Origin: Streptomyces sp. NBC_00513
GTDB taxonomy: Bacteria > Actinomycetota > Actinomycetes > Streptomycetales > Streptomycetaceae
Direction: 5' to 3'
DNA length: 64,000 nt
NCBI RefSeq assembly: GCF_041431415.1
Contig: NZ_CP107845.1
Coordinates: 558,001 to 622,000, forward strand
In this document: positions 46,715-56,184 of the stretch, in pieces
How the letters are laid out: the number at the start of each line of letters is the position of its first letter
How positions within the stretch are numbered: position 1 is the first letter of the stretch
The notes under the pieces: model-generated
The model's input: only the letters and a program-made list of their open reading frames with translations
Database searches by the model: none
Told to the model about the DNA's origin: nothing
Made by a program: the position numbers and the translations under genes

Positions 46715-48331
46715 TCACATGGCGTTCGCGGAGGCCAGCGTGCCGACGGCCTTGTCGAGGACCGCGGCGGCGCCGCCGCCCCAACCGCGCAGGTCGTTGC
46801 CGGTGATCCAGGTGCCGGTGCAGCCGGGGAGCGCGACGACGGCCGCTTCGGCGGGGACCGGGCCGTCCCCCTTGCGGACGACGTTGCCCTGGCAGGACGC
46901 GTTCGCCGCGTTGCCACCGAAGCGGATGCCGTACGTGGCCGTCGCCCCGGCCCGGTTGGCGCCGGTGATCCGGTTGTCGCGCAGGGAGATGTCGTCGGTG
47001 CCGGCTGCGATGCCGTGCCCGGCCGGGTTCAGGACGGTGTTGTGGGCGATCAAGGCACCCTGTGCGTCCGTGTCCACGCCGATGCCGTCGCCCTGGGCGT
47101 CGGTGACGGTGTTGCCGCTGATGACGGCGTGGGGGGCGTACCGGACGTGGATGCCCTGGGAGTTGCCGCCCGGGCGGGCGGTCCCGGCGATGGTGTTGCC
47201 CGAGATCGTGACGCCGTCGCACTGGGTGACGTAGATGCCGGCCTCGCCCTTGACCGTGCGGATCGTGTTGTCGGTGATGGTGACGCCGTTGTGCCGGTCG
47301 CCTCCGCTGGACACCACGATGGCGCCGCCGGTGGACGTGTCGCTGCCCGTGTTCCGGATGATGTTGCCGGTGATGGTGATGTCGTTGAGGGCGTTCCCGG
47401 CCGGGGAGCTGACCTGGATGGCGGTGACGCCGACGGATTCGATGGTGTTGCCGGCGATGACGGCCTGTTGCCAGTCGGTGGTGCGGATGCCGTAGGCGGC
47501 GCTGCGTTCGACGTGATTGCCGATGACCCGGATGTCGCGGTGGACCACGCCCTTGGCACCGCCGTGATCGCCGACCAGGGCGCCGAACGGGCGGCTTCCG
47601 TCGGCGGCCGCGCGCAGGGTGCAGCCGCTGATCAGGATGTCCTGGCAGGGCGTGTTGTCGTACGCCGGGGCGGGGAGGCTGACTGCCGAGATGGCACCGG
47701 TGATCTGTACGGCCTCCCGGTTGGTGGCGGTGTCCGTGCCCTGGCCGGTGACGTGCAGCCCGTCGAAGAGGCAGTTGACGATGCGGGCGCGCCGTACCGC
47801 GTTGAGTTCCACGGCGTGGGCGGACGGCGTGTCGAGCACCGTGCAGTCCTGGACGAGGATGCCGTCGGCGTGCGCGAAGCCGATGGCGTCGCTCTGCTGC
47901 TGGTACGCGCTGCCGCGCATGTCCCAGGTACCGCCGAGCAGGGCGATGTCGCCGGCGCCGTCGTAGGCGGAGACCGGGGTGACCGAGTCGAAGTTCTTGA
48001 CCAGGGCCCCGCAGTCCCGGGTGCGCAGGACGTGGGCTCCGTACGCGGACACGGTCATCCGGGGGCCGAGGACGAGCCCCTTGGTGAGCGGGTACCGGCC
48101 GGGCGGGATCAGCAGGGTCGCTCCCTCGGGCACGGCGCGGGCGGCCGTCAGGGCGGCCTGGAAGGCGGCGGTGTCGTCGGTGGTCCCGTCGCCCTTCGCC
48201 CCGTAGGCCAGGACGTCGTGGACGCTGCGTCGGTCGCCGGCCGCCGCGGCGGGGCCGGCGGTCACCACCTGGCCGGCGCCCAGCGCGCCCACGAATCCGC
48301 CCGCCGCCAATATCACGCCGCGTCGATCCAC
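46715..48331 (-). CDS. Exported right-handed parallel beta-helix protein
   Basis: This 538-residue protein has a Tat-like signal (MDRRGVILAAGGFVGALGAG...AAAA). It opens with the pectate-lyase-superfamily start SVHDVLAYGAKGDGTTDDTA. About a dozen parallel beta-helix (PbH1) coils follow (NDITITGNIIRNTG, HNGVTITDNTIRTV, DGVTISGNTIAGT, APHAVISGNTVTDA). The mature protein is extracellular, probably a polysaccharide lyase or glycoside hydrolase. No catalytic residues can be assigned with confidence. GNTI-type asparagine ladders are clear. Confidence 0.87.
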   Translation of the reverse strand: MDRRGVILAAGGFVGALGAGQVVTAGPAAAAGDRRSVHDVLAYGAKGDGTTDDTAAFQAALTAARAVPEGATLLIPPGRYPLTKGLVLGPRMTVSAYGAHVLRTRDCGALVKNFDSVTPVSAYDGAGDIALLGGTWDMRGSAYQQQSDAIGFAHADGILVQDCTVLDTPSAHAVELNAVRRARIVNCLFDGLHVTGQGTDTATNREAVQITGAISAVSLPAPAYDNTPCQDILISGCTLRAAADGSRPFGALVGDHGGAKGVVHRDIRVIGNHVERSAAYGIRTTDWQQAVIAGNTIESVGVTAIQVSSPAGNALNDITITGNIIRNTGSDTSTGGAIVVSSGGDRHNGVTITDNTIRTVKGEAGIYVTQCDGVTISGNTIAGTARPGGNSQGIHVRYAPHAVISGNTVTDAQGDGIGVDTDAQGALIAHNTVLNPAGHGIAAGTDDISLRDNRITGANRAGATATYGIRFGGNAANASCQGNVVRKGDGPVPAEAAVVALPGCTGTWITGNDLRGWGGGAAAVLDKAVGTLASANAM

Positions 48332-48500
48332 TGGTACTCCCCCGTCGATTCGCCTTGTTGAACGGGCTCCCGGCCCGGAGGGGAGGCTATCGGCCGGGAG
48401 AGGAGTCGTCCGTCCGGGGGGCCGGTCCCGTGCGTCGGTCGTGACCGGCGCCGTGGAGGCGGACCGGGCGGGGAGACTGTGCCGGATCAGGAGAGGCGAG

Positions 48501-50012
48501 GTGGCTGAGGTGACTGAGGCTACGAAGGACGGGCCCGACGACGGGGGTTCCCCCGGGGGCGCCGGCTATCGGCAGGAGCTGAAACGGTCGCTCGGTTCCT
48601 TCCAGGTGTTCGCGATCTCGTTCGCGTTCATCTCGGTGGCGGTCGGGATCTTCGCCACCTTCGACCAGGTGTTGCTGACGGCGGGCCCGGTCGGGATCTG
48701 GCTCTGGCTCATCGCCGCGGTCGGGCAGACGCTCGTGGCGCTGGTGGTCGCGCAGTTCGCCGCCCGCATCCCGTTGAGCGGCTCCTCCTACCAATGGGCC
48801 TCCCGGCTCGGCAACCCCAGGGTCGGCTGGTGGTTCGGTTGGCTGACGTTCTGTTACCTGGCCATCGCCGTGGTCGCCATCGACAACGCCCTGGCGAGCC
48901 AGGCCTTCATGCCGCTGGCCGGCATGGGCCCGGACGAGGACACCGCACGCGTGATCACTCTGGTGGTGCTGGTCGTCCAGGCCCTGCTCGCCATCGCCTC
49001 GACCCGGCTGGTCAGCTGGATCAACTCGGCCGCTGTCGGACTGGAACTCGCGCTGGTCGTGGTGGTGGCGATCTCCCTCGTCATCGCCGTTCTGGTCACG
49101 GGCAACGGATCGGCGGCCAATCTGACCTCCCGCGGGGTCACCGAGGGCACCCCCGGCTACTTCGCCGTCGGCGGCGGCCTGATGCTCGCGATGATCATGG
49201 GCTTGGCCACCCTCGTCGGTTTCGACTCCGCCGCCAATCTCGCCGAGGAGGCCAAGGACCCCCGCCGCAGCGTCCCGCGCGCGATCGTCGCATCCGTGGT
49301 GGCAGCCGGCGTGCTCGGCATGCTGTTCCTGATCACCCTCACCGTCGCGATCGAGGACATCCCCCGGATCAGCAACGAGGCCTCGCCCGTGGCCGCGATC
49401 ATGCACGACCGTCTCGGCTCCGTCGCCGAACGTGTGCTGCTGACCGCCATCACCTTCGCGTTCTTCGGCGCGGGCATCGTCGTGATGGTTTCCTGCTCCC
49501 GCCTCGTCTACGCCATGTCCCGCGACTCCCGCTTCCCCGGCCACCAGGTGATGCGGCGGGTCAGCCCGCGCACGCACACCCCCATCCCGGCGACCGTGCT
49601 GATCCTCGCCCTCGGGGCGGTCCTGATGGTCGCGCTTCCCGGCGCGGCGCTGCTGGAGCTGATCACCGCCTCGACCATCCTGCCCGCCCTCATCTACGGA
49701 TCCACGATCGTCCTCTACCTCGCCGTACGCGGACGGCTCGACCGCCAGAAGGGCGCGTTCGACCTGGGGCGCGGCGAACTGCCCGTGGCGGTCTGCGCCC
49801 TGGTCTGGACCCTCTTCGCCCTCTTCGTGCTCGTGGCACCGGACGAGGCGCTCACCTCCGTCGTCATCGTCGCGGGCCTGCTCGTCCTCGGAGCCCTGTT
49901 CTTCCTCGGCATGCTGCTTTTCGACCGCCAGGCACTGGCCCCGGAGCCCACGTCCCGGTCCGCGTCAGGACCGACGTCGGGGCCCGGGGGCGACAGCACC
50001 CCCGGGCCCTGA
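48501..50012 (+). CDS. APC-family amino acid/amine permease
   Basis: This 503-residue membrane protein has 12 helices. TMS1 (FQVFAISFAFISVAVGIFAT) and TMS2-3 are typical, including the substrate-facing LSGSSYQWASRLGNPRVGWW. FDSAANLAEEAKDPRRSVPR is the loop after TMS6 conserved in APC transporters, and RDSRFPGHQVMRRVSPRTHT the loop after TMS8. It imports amino acids or amines by proton symport or exchange. GTG 48501 is preceded by AGGAG seven bases away. The C-terminus is Ser/Pro/Gly-rich and disordered. Confidence 0.92.
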   Translation: MAEVTEATKDGPDDGGSPGGAGYRQELKRSLGSFQVFAISFAFISVAVGIFATFDQVLLTAGPVGIWLWLIAAVGQTLVALVVAQFAARIPLSGSSYQWASRLGNPRVGWWFGWLTFCYLAIAVVAIDNALASQAFMPLAGMGPDEDTARVITLVVLVVQALLAIASTRLVSWINSAAVGLELALVVVVAISLVIAVLVTGNGSAANLTSRGVTEGTPGYFAVGGGLMLAMIMGLATLVGFDSAANLAEEAKDPRRSVPRAIVASVVAAGVLGMLFLITLTVAIEDIPRISNEASPVAAIMHDRLGSVAERVLLTAITFAFFGAGIVVMVSCSRLVYAMSRDSRFPGHQVMRRVSPRTHTPIPATVLILALGAVLMVALPGAALLELITASTILPALIYGSTIVLYLAVRGRLDRQKGAFDLGRGELPVAVCALVWTLFALFVLVAPDEALTSVVIVAGLLVLGALFFLGMLLFDRQALAPEPTSRSASGPTSGPGGDSTPGP

Positions 50013-50068
50013 CGGCGAAGCCGGGTCCGGCACGTTCCCCGTCGGGTGGGCCGGCGGTCCGGCACGTG

Positions 50069-51256
50069 CTAGTTGTACGGCTCCAGGGTCATGAAGGCCT
50101 CCTGCGGATTGCCGTCGTGCACCAACGACTCGTGGGCACCCACGTCATCGAAGGCGAAGCCGTACGCCTTGCCGTCAGCCATCTGGCCGTGGATGACGCG
50201 GGAGTAGTGATTGGTGACGGCGTCACGGTAGAAGTTGCCCCCGTTCGCGTCGGGTTGGTTGGGGTTCGTCAGGAGCGTCGACCGGTTGAAGCCCGCGCAG
50301 AGGGTGCGGGAGATCGGGCCGCGGACGAGGTCGTTGGGTGCGTCCAGGAGCTTGTAGCAGCCGAAGATGCTGTCGGAGTCCGGCTTCTGGAAGCCGGCGA
50401 CCACCGCTCCCGAGGCATTGGTGAAGCTCATGACGTTGCCCGAGACCCGGCCGAAGTACTTGGTGTTCGGTTCGTTCGCGAACGGTGTCACGGTGAGCGT
50501 GGAAGAGCTGTACTTGTTCCAGACCCGGTTGACGTAGTCGCTCATGGCGCCGGCCGGGATTCCCCCTGCCTCGATACCGTGCCCGGGCGAGAGTGCTCGC
50601 AGCGGTGTGCCGTCGGCGCGGCTCTGGATCAGTCCGCCCCAGCCGGCCGAACGCAGTTGGTCGAAGACGGCGTTGTATCCGCCCGGCTTGAGCCGGCCGA
50701 CCTGGGCGACCGCGCCGTTGGCCGCCTTGACGCCCACCGCGTAGGGAGCCGAGAACATGTCGACCTGGGTGCTGTTGATCCACAGGCCGGCGTCGTTGAG
50801 CGTGTACTCGGACCAGTTGAACAGGATGTTGCGGTTGGGGTCGGAGGGGTTCTGTACGGCGGGCTGCACCAGGCCGCCGGTGGTGAGCTTGAAGACGATC
50901 TTCTGCCCGATGGAGAAGTAGACGCGTCCGGAGAACTTGGGCATCCGGATCGTGCGTGTCTGCCCGTTGGCCGGACCCGCGATCGACGCGTCGGGTGCGG
51001 GGGTGGGTGGATTGCCGCCCGCGGGCCAGGGATGGAACGTGCCGTTGGCGTCTGCCCAGCCCTGCTGCCCGGTGGTGAGCAGGGTGCCCAGGTTGTAGAC
51101 GTAGACCGGCTCGCCGCGTCCCGAGTTGTTCTTGATCGTGAGCGGGATGGTCGCCGGTACGGCCTCCGCGGACGTCGATGGGCCGAAGACCATCAGGCCG
51201 GCGGCGACGACCAGCGCCGAGACGCCGGAACCCAGCACTTTCGATAAGCGGAACAT
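50069..51256 (-). CDS. Secreted GH64 beta-1,3-glucanase (laminaripentaose-producing type)
   Basis: This 395-residue protein has a Sec signal ending near residue 32 (SKVLGSGVSALVVAAGLMVF...SAEA). The mature protein matches the GH64 thaumatin-like glucanases: IPLTIKNNSGRGEPVYVYNL, MPKFSGRVYFSIGQKIVFKL, NWSEYTLNDAGLWINSTQVD, SPGHGIEAGGIPAGAMSDYV and YGFAFDDVGAHESLVHDGNP. It hydrolyses fungal beta-1,3-glucan. No carbohydrate-binding module is attached. AGGAGG lies before ATG 51256. A perfect TGAGAGCGCTCTCA palindrome lies 107 bp upstream, indicating control by a LacI/CebR-type sugar repressor. Confidence 0.93.
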   Translation of the reverse strand: MFRLSKVLGSGVSALVVAAGLMVFGPSTSAEAVPATIPLTIKNNSGRGEPVYVYNLGTLLTTGQQGWADANGTFHPWPAGGNPPTPAPDASIAGPANGQTRTIRMPKFSGRVYFSIGQKIVFKLTTGGLVQPAVQNPSDPNRNILFNWSEYTLNDAGLWINSTQVDMFSAPYAVGVKAANGAVAQVGRLKPGGYNAVFDQLRSAGWGGLIQSRADGTPLRALSPGHGIEAGGIPAGAMSDYVNRVWNKYSSSTLTVTPFANEPNTKYFGRVSGNVMSFTNASGAVVAGFQKPDSDSIFGCYKLLDAPNDLVRGPISRTLCAGFNRSTLLTNPNQPDANGGNFYRDAVTNHYSRVIHGQMADGKAYGFAFDDVGAHESLVHDGNPQEAFMTLEPYN

Positions 51257-51362
51257 GCTCTTCCTCCTGGTGGGGGGAGCCTGCCGGTGGGGGTGCGCCG
51301 CCCCTCGCACCCTGGGGGGCGACGGGGCGGGGCGGGCAGGGCGGGGAGAGATGCCTTGAATA

Positions 51363-51378
51363 CTGAGAGCGCTCTCAG
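51363..51378. promoter_or_regulatory. CebR/LacI-type operator upstream of the GH64 glucanase
   Basis: CTGAGAGCGCTCTCAG is a perfect 16-bp palindrome with the GAGCGCTC core of streptomycete CebR-like LacI-family operators (TGGGAGCGCTCCCA for cellulose genes). It lies 107 bp before the glucanase start, also upstream of the divergent hydrolase gene. No LacI gene is in the window, so the repressor acts in trans. Confidence 0.85.
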
Positions 51379-51622
51379 AATCAGGTTGTGTTCACCTCCT
51401 GTCAATGAATCCGGCACGGCTTTGAGAGTCCGATCGTCTGCGCGGCGGCCGAGAGGACGGGCGTACAGGTCTCGCGTAGCGCGTGGCGAGGTCCGCGCGA
51501 CGGCCGGATGCCGACGGGAATCGGGAACGGGCCGTCAACTCCTGGTGGCCGACGGGGTCGGCGGCTACGTTGTCGCCTGTTCCCCAGCCACTCGTGAGCC
51601 ACTCGTGACGGAGGACCACCGC

Positions 51623-53230
51623 ATGCTGAACCGTTTGACCCGCATTCCGCGCAGACGAGTGGGAGGGGGAATGTCCCTCGTCCTGATCGCGGTCACCGCG
51701 CTCCTCGGGGCCGCGCCCGTGGCCGCCACGGCGGCGACTCCCCCCGCGCCGCCCGTTCCCGTCCTGACCTGGGGCCCCTGCGCCGACCCCGGCGACGGTT
51801 TCGAGTGTGCGACCGCCCGGGTACCGCTTGACTACCGGAGACCCACCGGGCCCACGATCCCGCTCGCGGTCACCCGGCACCTCGCAACCGACCAGGCCGG
51901 TCGCACCGGTGTCCTGGTCCTGCATCCGGGCGGCCCCGGCAACTCCGGCGTGAACTTCGCCCGTGACAGTTACGACGCGCTCCCCGCCCCTCTCCGTGAC
52001 ACGTTCGACGTCGTCGGGTACGACATGCGCGGTGTGGCGCGCAGCGGACAGGTGGAGTGCTGGGACGACAAGGAGTACTCCGCCGCCGTCGACGCCGCGC
52101 GCGGCGTGCCCGGCCCGGGGGCCCTGCGCGGGGCCATTCGGCAGGGGCTCGACTTCGCCACCGCCTGCCGGCAACGGTCGGGTGACCTCGTGCCGTTCAT
52201 CGGCACCGCCTCGAACGCCAAGGACATGGACCTGCTCCGCCAGGCCCTCGGAGAGGAGACGCTCTCCTTCTACGGTCGTTCCTTCGGGAGTTACGTCGGC
52301 ACCGTCTACGCCGCACAGTTCCCCCGGCGGGTCCGCGCCATGGTCCTGGACGGGGCCTACGATCCAGAGCACTACGCCAACGTGCCGTACGCCTACGACG
52401 CCAGACAGTTCGTCGCCCTGGACACGGCGGTGGGCCGCTTCCTGGACTGGTGCGCGCAGGATGCAGCCACCTGCGGGTTCGGCGAAGGGCGCCCGCGGCA
52501 GGCCTTCGAACAGCTCAAGCGGGACTTGGACGCCGACCCCGTCATCACCGCGAGCGGACGCCCGGCAACGGGCTACACCCTCGCCTACCGACTGATGTTC
52601 AACATCAACTCGGGCAAGGAGGTCTGGCCCTATCTCGGAGAGGCCCTGCGGGCGGCCCAGGCACGCCAGGGCTCGTTCCTGCTGTCCCCGCCCTCCCCCG
52701 CTTCCTTCGACTTCCTCAACGTCAACATGGCCGTCGAGTGCGCGGACCGCACCTATCCGACGAACCCCCTGCTGCTGGGCGCGCTCGTCAGCGCACACGT
52801 CGCCTCCGCGCCGCTGCTGGGACCGCCCATCGGCCTCGGGCCGCCCACCTACGACCACAACCACGCACCCACCTGCGCCCAGTGGCCGGCGGAGCGCCCG
52901 AGCCGCTTCGAAGGCTCCTACCGGGCGGCCGGTTCCGCCCCGATCCTGATCCTCGGCACGACCGGAGACCCGGACACCCCGTACCAGGACGCCCGGGCCC
53001 TCGCCCGGACGCTGGACAACGGGCGGCTGCTGACCTTCAACGCCGAAGGACACACCGCGTACAACCGGAGCGCATGCGTGAGCGCGCTGGTCAACGACTA
53101 CCTGGCCACTCTGGCGCTGCCCGCGCGGGGAACCGTCTGCGCGGACGAGACGCCCCCGCAACCACCGACCCTCCGCACCGAAGGGATCGCGGTCGACGAG
53201 ACGCGCGATGTGATCCCCGCCCCGCGCTGA
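51623..53230 (+). CDS. Secreted alpha/beta hydrolase (tripeptidyl aminopeptidase-like)
   Basis: This 535-residue protein has a signal peptide (RIPRRRVGGGMSLVLIAVTALLG... to about residue 38) followed by the TAP-type fold. It carries the oxyanion/HGGPG-like segment LVLHPGGPGNSGVNF, the Ser nucleophile in SFYGRSFGSYVGTVYAAQFP, the acid in ILGTTGDPDTPYQDA and His in FNAEGHTAYNRSACVS. The C-terminal tail is the abhydrolase_4 region found only in this family. It likely cleaves peptides outside the cell. Many streptomycetes secrete several paralogues. GGAGG precedes ATG 51623. Confidence 0.93.
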   Translation: MLNRLTRIPRRRVGGGMSLVLIAVTALLGAAPVAATAATPPAPPVPVLTWGPCADPGDGFECATARVPLDYRRPTGPTIPLAVTRHLATDQAGRTGVLVLHPGGPGNSGVNFARDSYDALPAPLRDTFDVVGYDMRGVARSGQVECWDDKEYSAAVDAARGVPGPGALRGAIRQGLDFATACRQRSGDLVPFIGTASNAKDMDLLRQALGEETLSFYGRSFGSYVGTVYAAQFPRRVRAMVLDGAYDPEHYANVPYAYDARQFVALDTAVGRFLDWCAQDAATCGFGEGRPRQAFEQLKRDLDADPVITASGRPATGYTLAYRLMFNINSGKEVWPYLGEALRAAQARQGSFLLSPPSPASFDFLNVNMAVECADRTYPTNPLLLGALVSAHVASAPLLGPPIGLGPPTYDHNHAPTCAQWPAERPSRFEGSYRAAGSAPILILGTTGDPDTPYQDARALARTLDNGRLLTFNAEGHTAYNRSACVSALVNDYLATLALPARGTVCADETPPQPPTLRTEGIAVDETRDVIPAPR

Positions 53231-53285
53231 GCCGTCGCCCGGGACACGTGCGCCGACTCCGCGGCGGGCGAGGGGAGTTCAGGTC

Positions 53286-53594
53286 TCAGCGCCGCAGGGG
53301 CACGTGGGGACCGTGGCCGAGCACGTAGGAGACCGACACGATCGCGGCGATCCACACGGCCACTCCGGCCCAGACCAGGCGCCCTTCTCCGCTCATGCCG
53401 GCCGCCACCACCAGGGCCAGCGCGGCACACAGCAAAGTGGCCATCACCACCATCAAGCCGACCGGCAGCCGACGCCGCGCCCGCCGATCCGGCCGAGCAC
53501 GGCTCCCGCCGTGTGACTCGTCCCGCAGGCCCGCGACCAGCTGGTCCCAGGCGGCCGACTCCCGCACCGTCAACCGTTCCCTCTCCACACCCAC
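53286..53594 (-). CDS. Small membrane protein, DUF3040-like
   Basis: This 102-residue protein has a charged N-terminus (LTVRESAAWDQLVAGLRDES) and two transmembrane helices (LPVGLMVVMATLLCAALALV and GRLVWAGVAVWIAAIVSVSY). This is the layout of DUF3040 proteins, although the usual opening LSEHEQRMLEQIE is not well kept. GTG 53594 or 53588 is the start. No function known. Confidence 0.62.
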   Translation of the reverse strand: MGVERERLTVRESAAWDQLVAGLRDESHGGSRARPDRRARRRLPVGLMVVMATLLCAALALVVAAGMSGEGRLVWAGVAVWIAAIVSVSYVLGHGPHVPLRR

Positions 53595-53830
53595 CCCCGG
53601 ACCACACCCAGCACCACGCTGCTCCCCGCGCGGATACCCCGCCGACCGCGCCTCATGCGGGGATTCCGCGCGGGTGGACGGGGCGCTCCGGTTCCGTGCG
53701 GCGGGCAGAGACGTGCCCGTGCGGCAGGCACGTACGCGCGGGTCGGCCGGGAGGGCGGTGGTCGGGCGGCGCGCCGCCCGACCGGATCGCTCGGGGTGCC
53801 CTCGCGTTCGACCTGACGCAGGCTGGGTGG

Positions 53831-54055
53831 ATGGCCGACCAGACGGAGATCGTCATCCATCCCGTGTCGCCGAAGGGCGGGCGGAAAGTCACGGTGCACG
53901 CGCTGGGCGTGGACGCGGACCTGGGCCGCGCGCACTCCACGAGCGATGTCTCCGAGTTCCTCCGGCGTGCCGGGCTGGAGGGCGTGGACCTGTCCGAGGA
54001 GGGCCCGATCCGTTGGGAAGGCGGCGGCCCCGAGGTCTGGACCTCCGGTACCTGA
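53831..54055 (+). CDS. Small uncharacterised protein, paralogue of the gene at 29489
   Basis: This 74-residue protein (MADQTEIVIHPVSPKGGRKV...) has the same arrangement as the protein at 29489: IH-VSPxGGR-x-V, LGxAH, DVxEFLRR, then I-x-W and GPEVW. The two are paralogues about 24 kb apart in the same orientation. It has no signal peptide, membrane segment or cysteine. The fold is probably a small beta sheet with one helix. Neither gene has a constant neighbour here, so the role is unknown. Confidence 0.65.
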   Translation: MADQTEIVIHPVSPKGGRKVTVHALGVDADLGRAHSTSDVSEFLRRAGLEGVDLSEEGPIRWEGGGPEVWTSGT

Positions 54056-54326
54056 CAGCCGGCGTGCGGCAGACTCCGGCCGGGCTCGGACAGGGTCGCG
54101 AGGGCGGGGCGGCCCGCGCGGGGTGGTGGTCGCTCTCCCTGCCCCGGGGCCGCTGCGTGGTGCAGCCCGGGGCAGGGGGCGGTGGGTCTCGACCGCCCGT
54201 CTCGGGACGGCCGGGACCCCCGTCAGAACACACCAGCCGGCTGCCTCCGAGCCCGCCACCACACCGGCGGAGCACTTCCGGCCACCCGCATGGGTGGGTG
54301 GGGAGGGCGGTGTGCGGGCGCGAGCC

Positions 54327-55361
54327 CTACAGCCACTTGTTGCGCCGCAGGGCCCGGTACACGACGGAACAGACGACGATGATGAGCACCCAGACCGCGG
54401 GGTAGCCGTAGGGCGAGGTGAGTTCGGGCATGTTCTCGAAGTTCATGCCGTACACCCCGACGATCATGGTGGGGACGGCGATGAGGGCGGCCCAGGCGCT
54501 GATGCGGCGCATGTCCGCGTTCTGCTGAACGCCGAGCTGGGCGATGCCGGCGCTGAGCATGCCGGTGATGAGTTCGTCGAAGGACAGGATCTGTTCGCTC
54601 ACCCGCTGGTGGTGGTCGGCGACGTCCCGGAAGTAGGTGGCCACTTCGCTCGGGATCTGGGGACTGTCCTCACTGAGGCGTCGCAGCGCGGGGGCCAGGG
54701 GCATGACGGCGCGCTTGAATTCGAGGAGTTCCCGCTTGAGCTGGTAGATGCGCCCGGCGTCGACCGGCCGGTCCGGGGAGAAGACCTCGCTCTCCAGTGT
54801 GTCGACGTCGCCCGCGAACGCGTCGGCCACCTCCAGGTAGCGGTCGACGACCATGTCCGCGACCGCGTGCAGGACCGCGGCGGGGCCACAGCCCAACTGG
54901 CGCGGGTCGTCCTGCAACTGTTGCCGTACGCCTTCCAGCGGCGGGGCGCTGCCGTGGCGGACGGTGATCGCGTACCCGGGACCGGCGAACACCATGATCT
55001 CGCCGGTGTCGACGATCTCGCTGGTCGCGGTGACCTTGTCGTGGTCCACGTACACGATCGTCTTGAGTACCAGGAACAGCATGTCCTCGTAGCGTTCCAG
55101 CTTGGGCCGCTGGTGGGCGTGGACGGCGTCCTCGACCGCGAGGGGGTGCAGGCCGAAGGCCACGGCGACCTCCTGAAGCTGCTCCGCCGTGGGCTCGTAC
55201 AGGCCGATCCACGCGAACCGCCCCGCCTTCGGGTCTATGCGGTCCAGGACCTTGCCCAGGTTCACCTGTCCGGGGATGCGGCGCCCGTTCTCGTAGAGGG
55301 CGCAGTCCACCACCGCCGACGGCAGACCCGCACCGCCCTTGCCGTCCTGCTGCGCCGCCAT
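54327..55361 (-). CDS. corA: CorA-family magnesium/cobalt transporter
   Basis: This 344-residue protein has a large cytoplasmic N-terminal domain (to about 280) and two C-terminal helices. The signature YGMNFENMPE sits at the end of TM1, and the C-terminus is basic (ALRRNKWL). The motif, helix order and length are those of CorA, a homopentameric Mg2+/Co2+ channel. It starts at ATG 55361 and is monocistronic. Symbol given because the family signature is unambiguous, though Streptomyces often has several corA paralogues. Confidence 0.93.
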   Translation of the reverse strand: MAAQQDGKGGAGLPSAVVDCALYENGRRIPGQVNLGKVLDRIDPKAGRFAWIGLYEPTAEQLQEVAVAFGLHPLAVEDAVHAHQRPKLERYEDMLFLVLKTIVYVDHDKVTATSEIVDTGEIMVFAGPGYAITVRHGSAPPLEGVRQQLQDDPRQLGCGPAAVLHAVADMVVDRYLEVADAFAGDVDTLESEVFSPDRPVDAGRIYQLKRELLEFKRAVMPLAPALRRLSEDSPQIPSEVATYFRDVADHHQRVSEQILSFDELITGMLSAGIAQLGVQQNADMRRISAWAALIAVPTMIVGVYGMNFENMPELTSPYGYPAVWVLIIVVCSVVYRALRRNKWL

Positions 55362-55479
55362 GTTCCGCCTCTTGTCCGTCGTCCGTCGTCCGTCAGGTAG
55401 GCGAGCCGCCTACCCCCGGCCGGCGATTTCTCACCCGGCGGCGCCTGTGACATCGGTCGTCCGACGGATCGGCGGGCTC

Positions 55480-55872
55480 CTACTGCGGCTGTGTGGCGAT
55501 CTGGATCAGGTTTCCGCAGGTGTCGTCGAAGACGGCGGTGGTGACGGGGCCCATCTCCACGGGCTCCTGCGTGAAGCGGACGCCGAGACCGCGCAGGCGC
55601 TCGTACTCCGCCCGCACGTCGTCGACGGCGAACTGGGCGAGCGGGATGCCGTCGCCCACGAGCGTGTCGCGGTACGGCTTGACGGCGGGGTGGCCGGCGG
55701 GCTCCAGGAGGAGTTCGGTGCCGCCCAGCTCGTCGGGCGAGACGACGGTCAGCCACCGGTACTCCTCGCCCACGGGGACGTCGTGCTTCTTCACGAAGCC
55801 GAGGATCTCGGTGTAGAAGGCCAGGGCCTTGGCCTGGTCGTCGACGAAGACGCTGGTCAGATGGATCTTCAT
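55480..55872 (-). CDS. VOC-superfamily (glyoxalase-like) protein coupled to ArsR
   Basis: This 130-residue VOC protein begins KIHLTSVFVDDQAKALAFYT, contains FAVDDVRAEYERLRGLGVRF and ends AVFDDTCGNLIQIATQPQ. It is translationally coupled (4-base overlap) to the ArsR gene upstream, a common streptomycete pair in which the regulator controls the VOC enzyme. Substrate unknown. It belongs to the group of VOC proteins lacking a clear final Glu ligand. Confidence 0.9.
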   Translation of the reverse strand: MKIHLTSVFVDDQAKALAFYTEILGFVKKHDVPVGEEYRWLTVVSPDELGGTELLLEPAGHPAVKPYRDTLVGDGIPLAQFAVDDVRAEYERLRGLGVRFTQEPVEMGPVTTAVFDDTCGNLIQIATQPQ

Positions 55873-56171
55873 GGGGTGTTCTCCTCCGGTCCGGACGCCT
55901 CGGGCACCGGCCATCGCTCGGCGATCTGTCGCAGTGGAGCCGTGTTCAGATCGTGGAACTTGTAGCGGCCCTCCCGCCTCGTCTCGACGAGCCCGGCGAC
56001 TTCGAGCACCGCGAGGTGCCGGGAGACCGCCTGCCGCGACATGCCGAGCCGATGCTTCATGCTCAGTCGCGAGCAGATCTCGAACAGCGTCTGTCCGGAT
56101 TTGTCCGCCAGTTCGTCGAGGATGGTGCGACGGGTGGGGTCGGCCAAGGCTTTGAAAAGGTCGTCGGCCAC
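55869..56171 (-). CDS. ArsR-family winged-helix regulator (no metal site)
   Basis: This 100-residue protein has the SdpR/ArsR DNA-binding domain: DLFKALADPTRRTILDELAD, LSMKHRLGMSRQAVSRHLAV and the wing ETRREGRYKFHDLN. It has one cysteine only (EICSRL) and no metal-binding cysteine pair, so it probably senses something other than a metal. The start is GTG 56171. A 16-bp dyad lies 13 bp upstream. Co-transcribed with the VOC gene. Confidence 0.92.
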   Translation of the reverse strand: MADDLFKALADPTRRTILDELADKSGQTLFEICSRLSMKHRLGMSRQAVSRHLAVLEVAGLVETRREGRYKFHDLNTAPLRQIAERWPVPEASGPEENTP

Positions 56172-56184
56172 GATCCCACACTAG

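Noticed and set aside
53395..54405. Plus-strand frame spanning the small paralogue at 53831
   Set aside because: It contradicts the good small protein in another frame and reads as Arg/Pro-rich noise.
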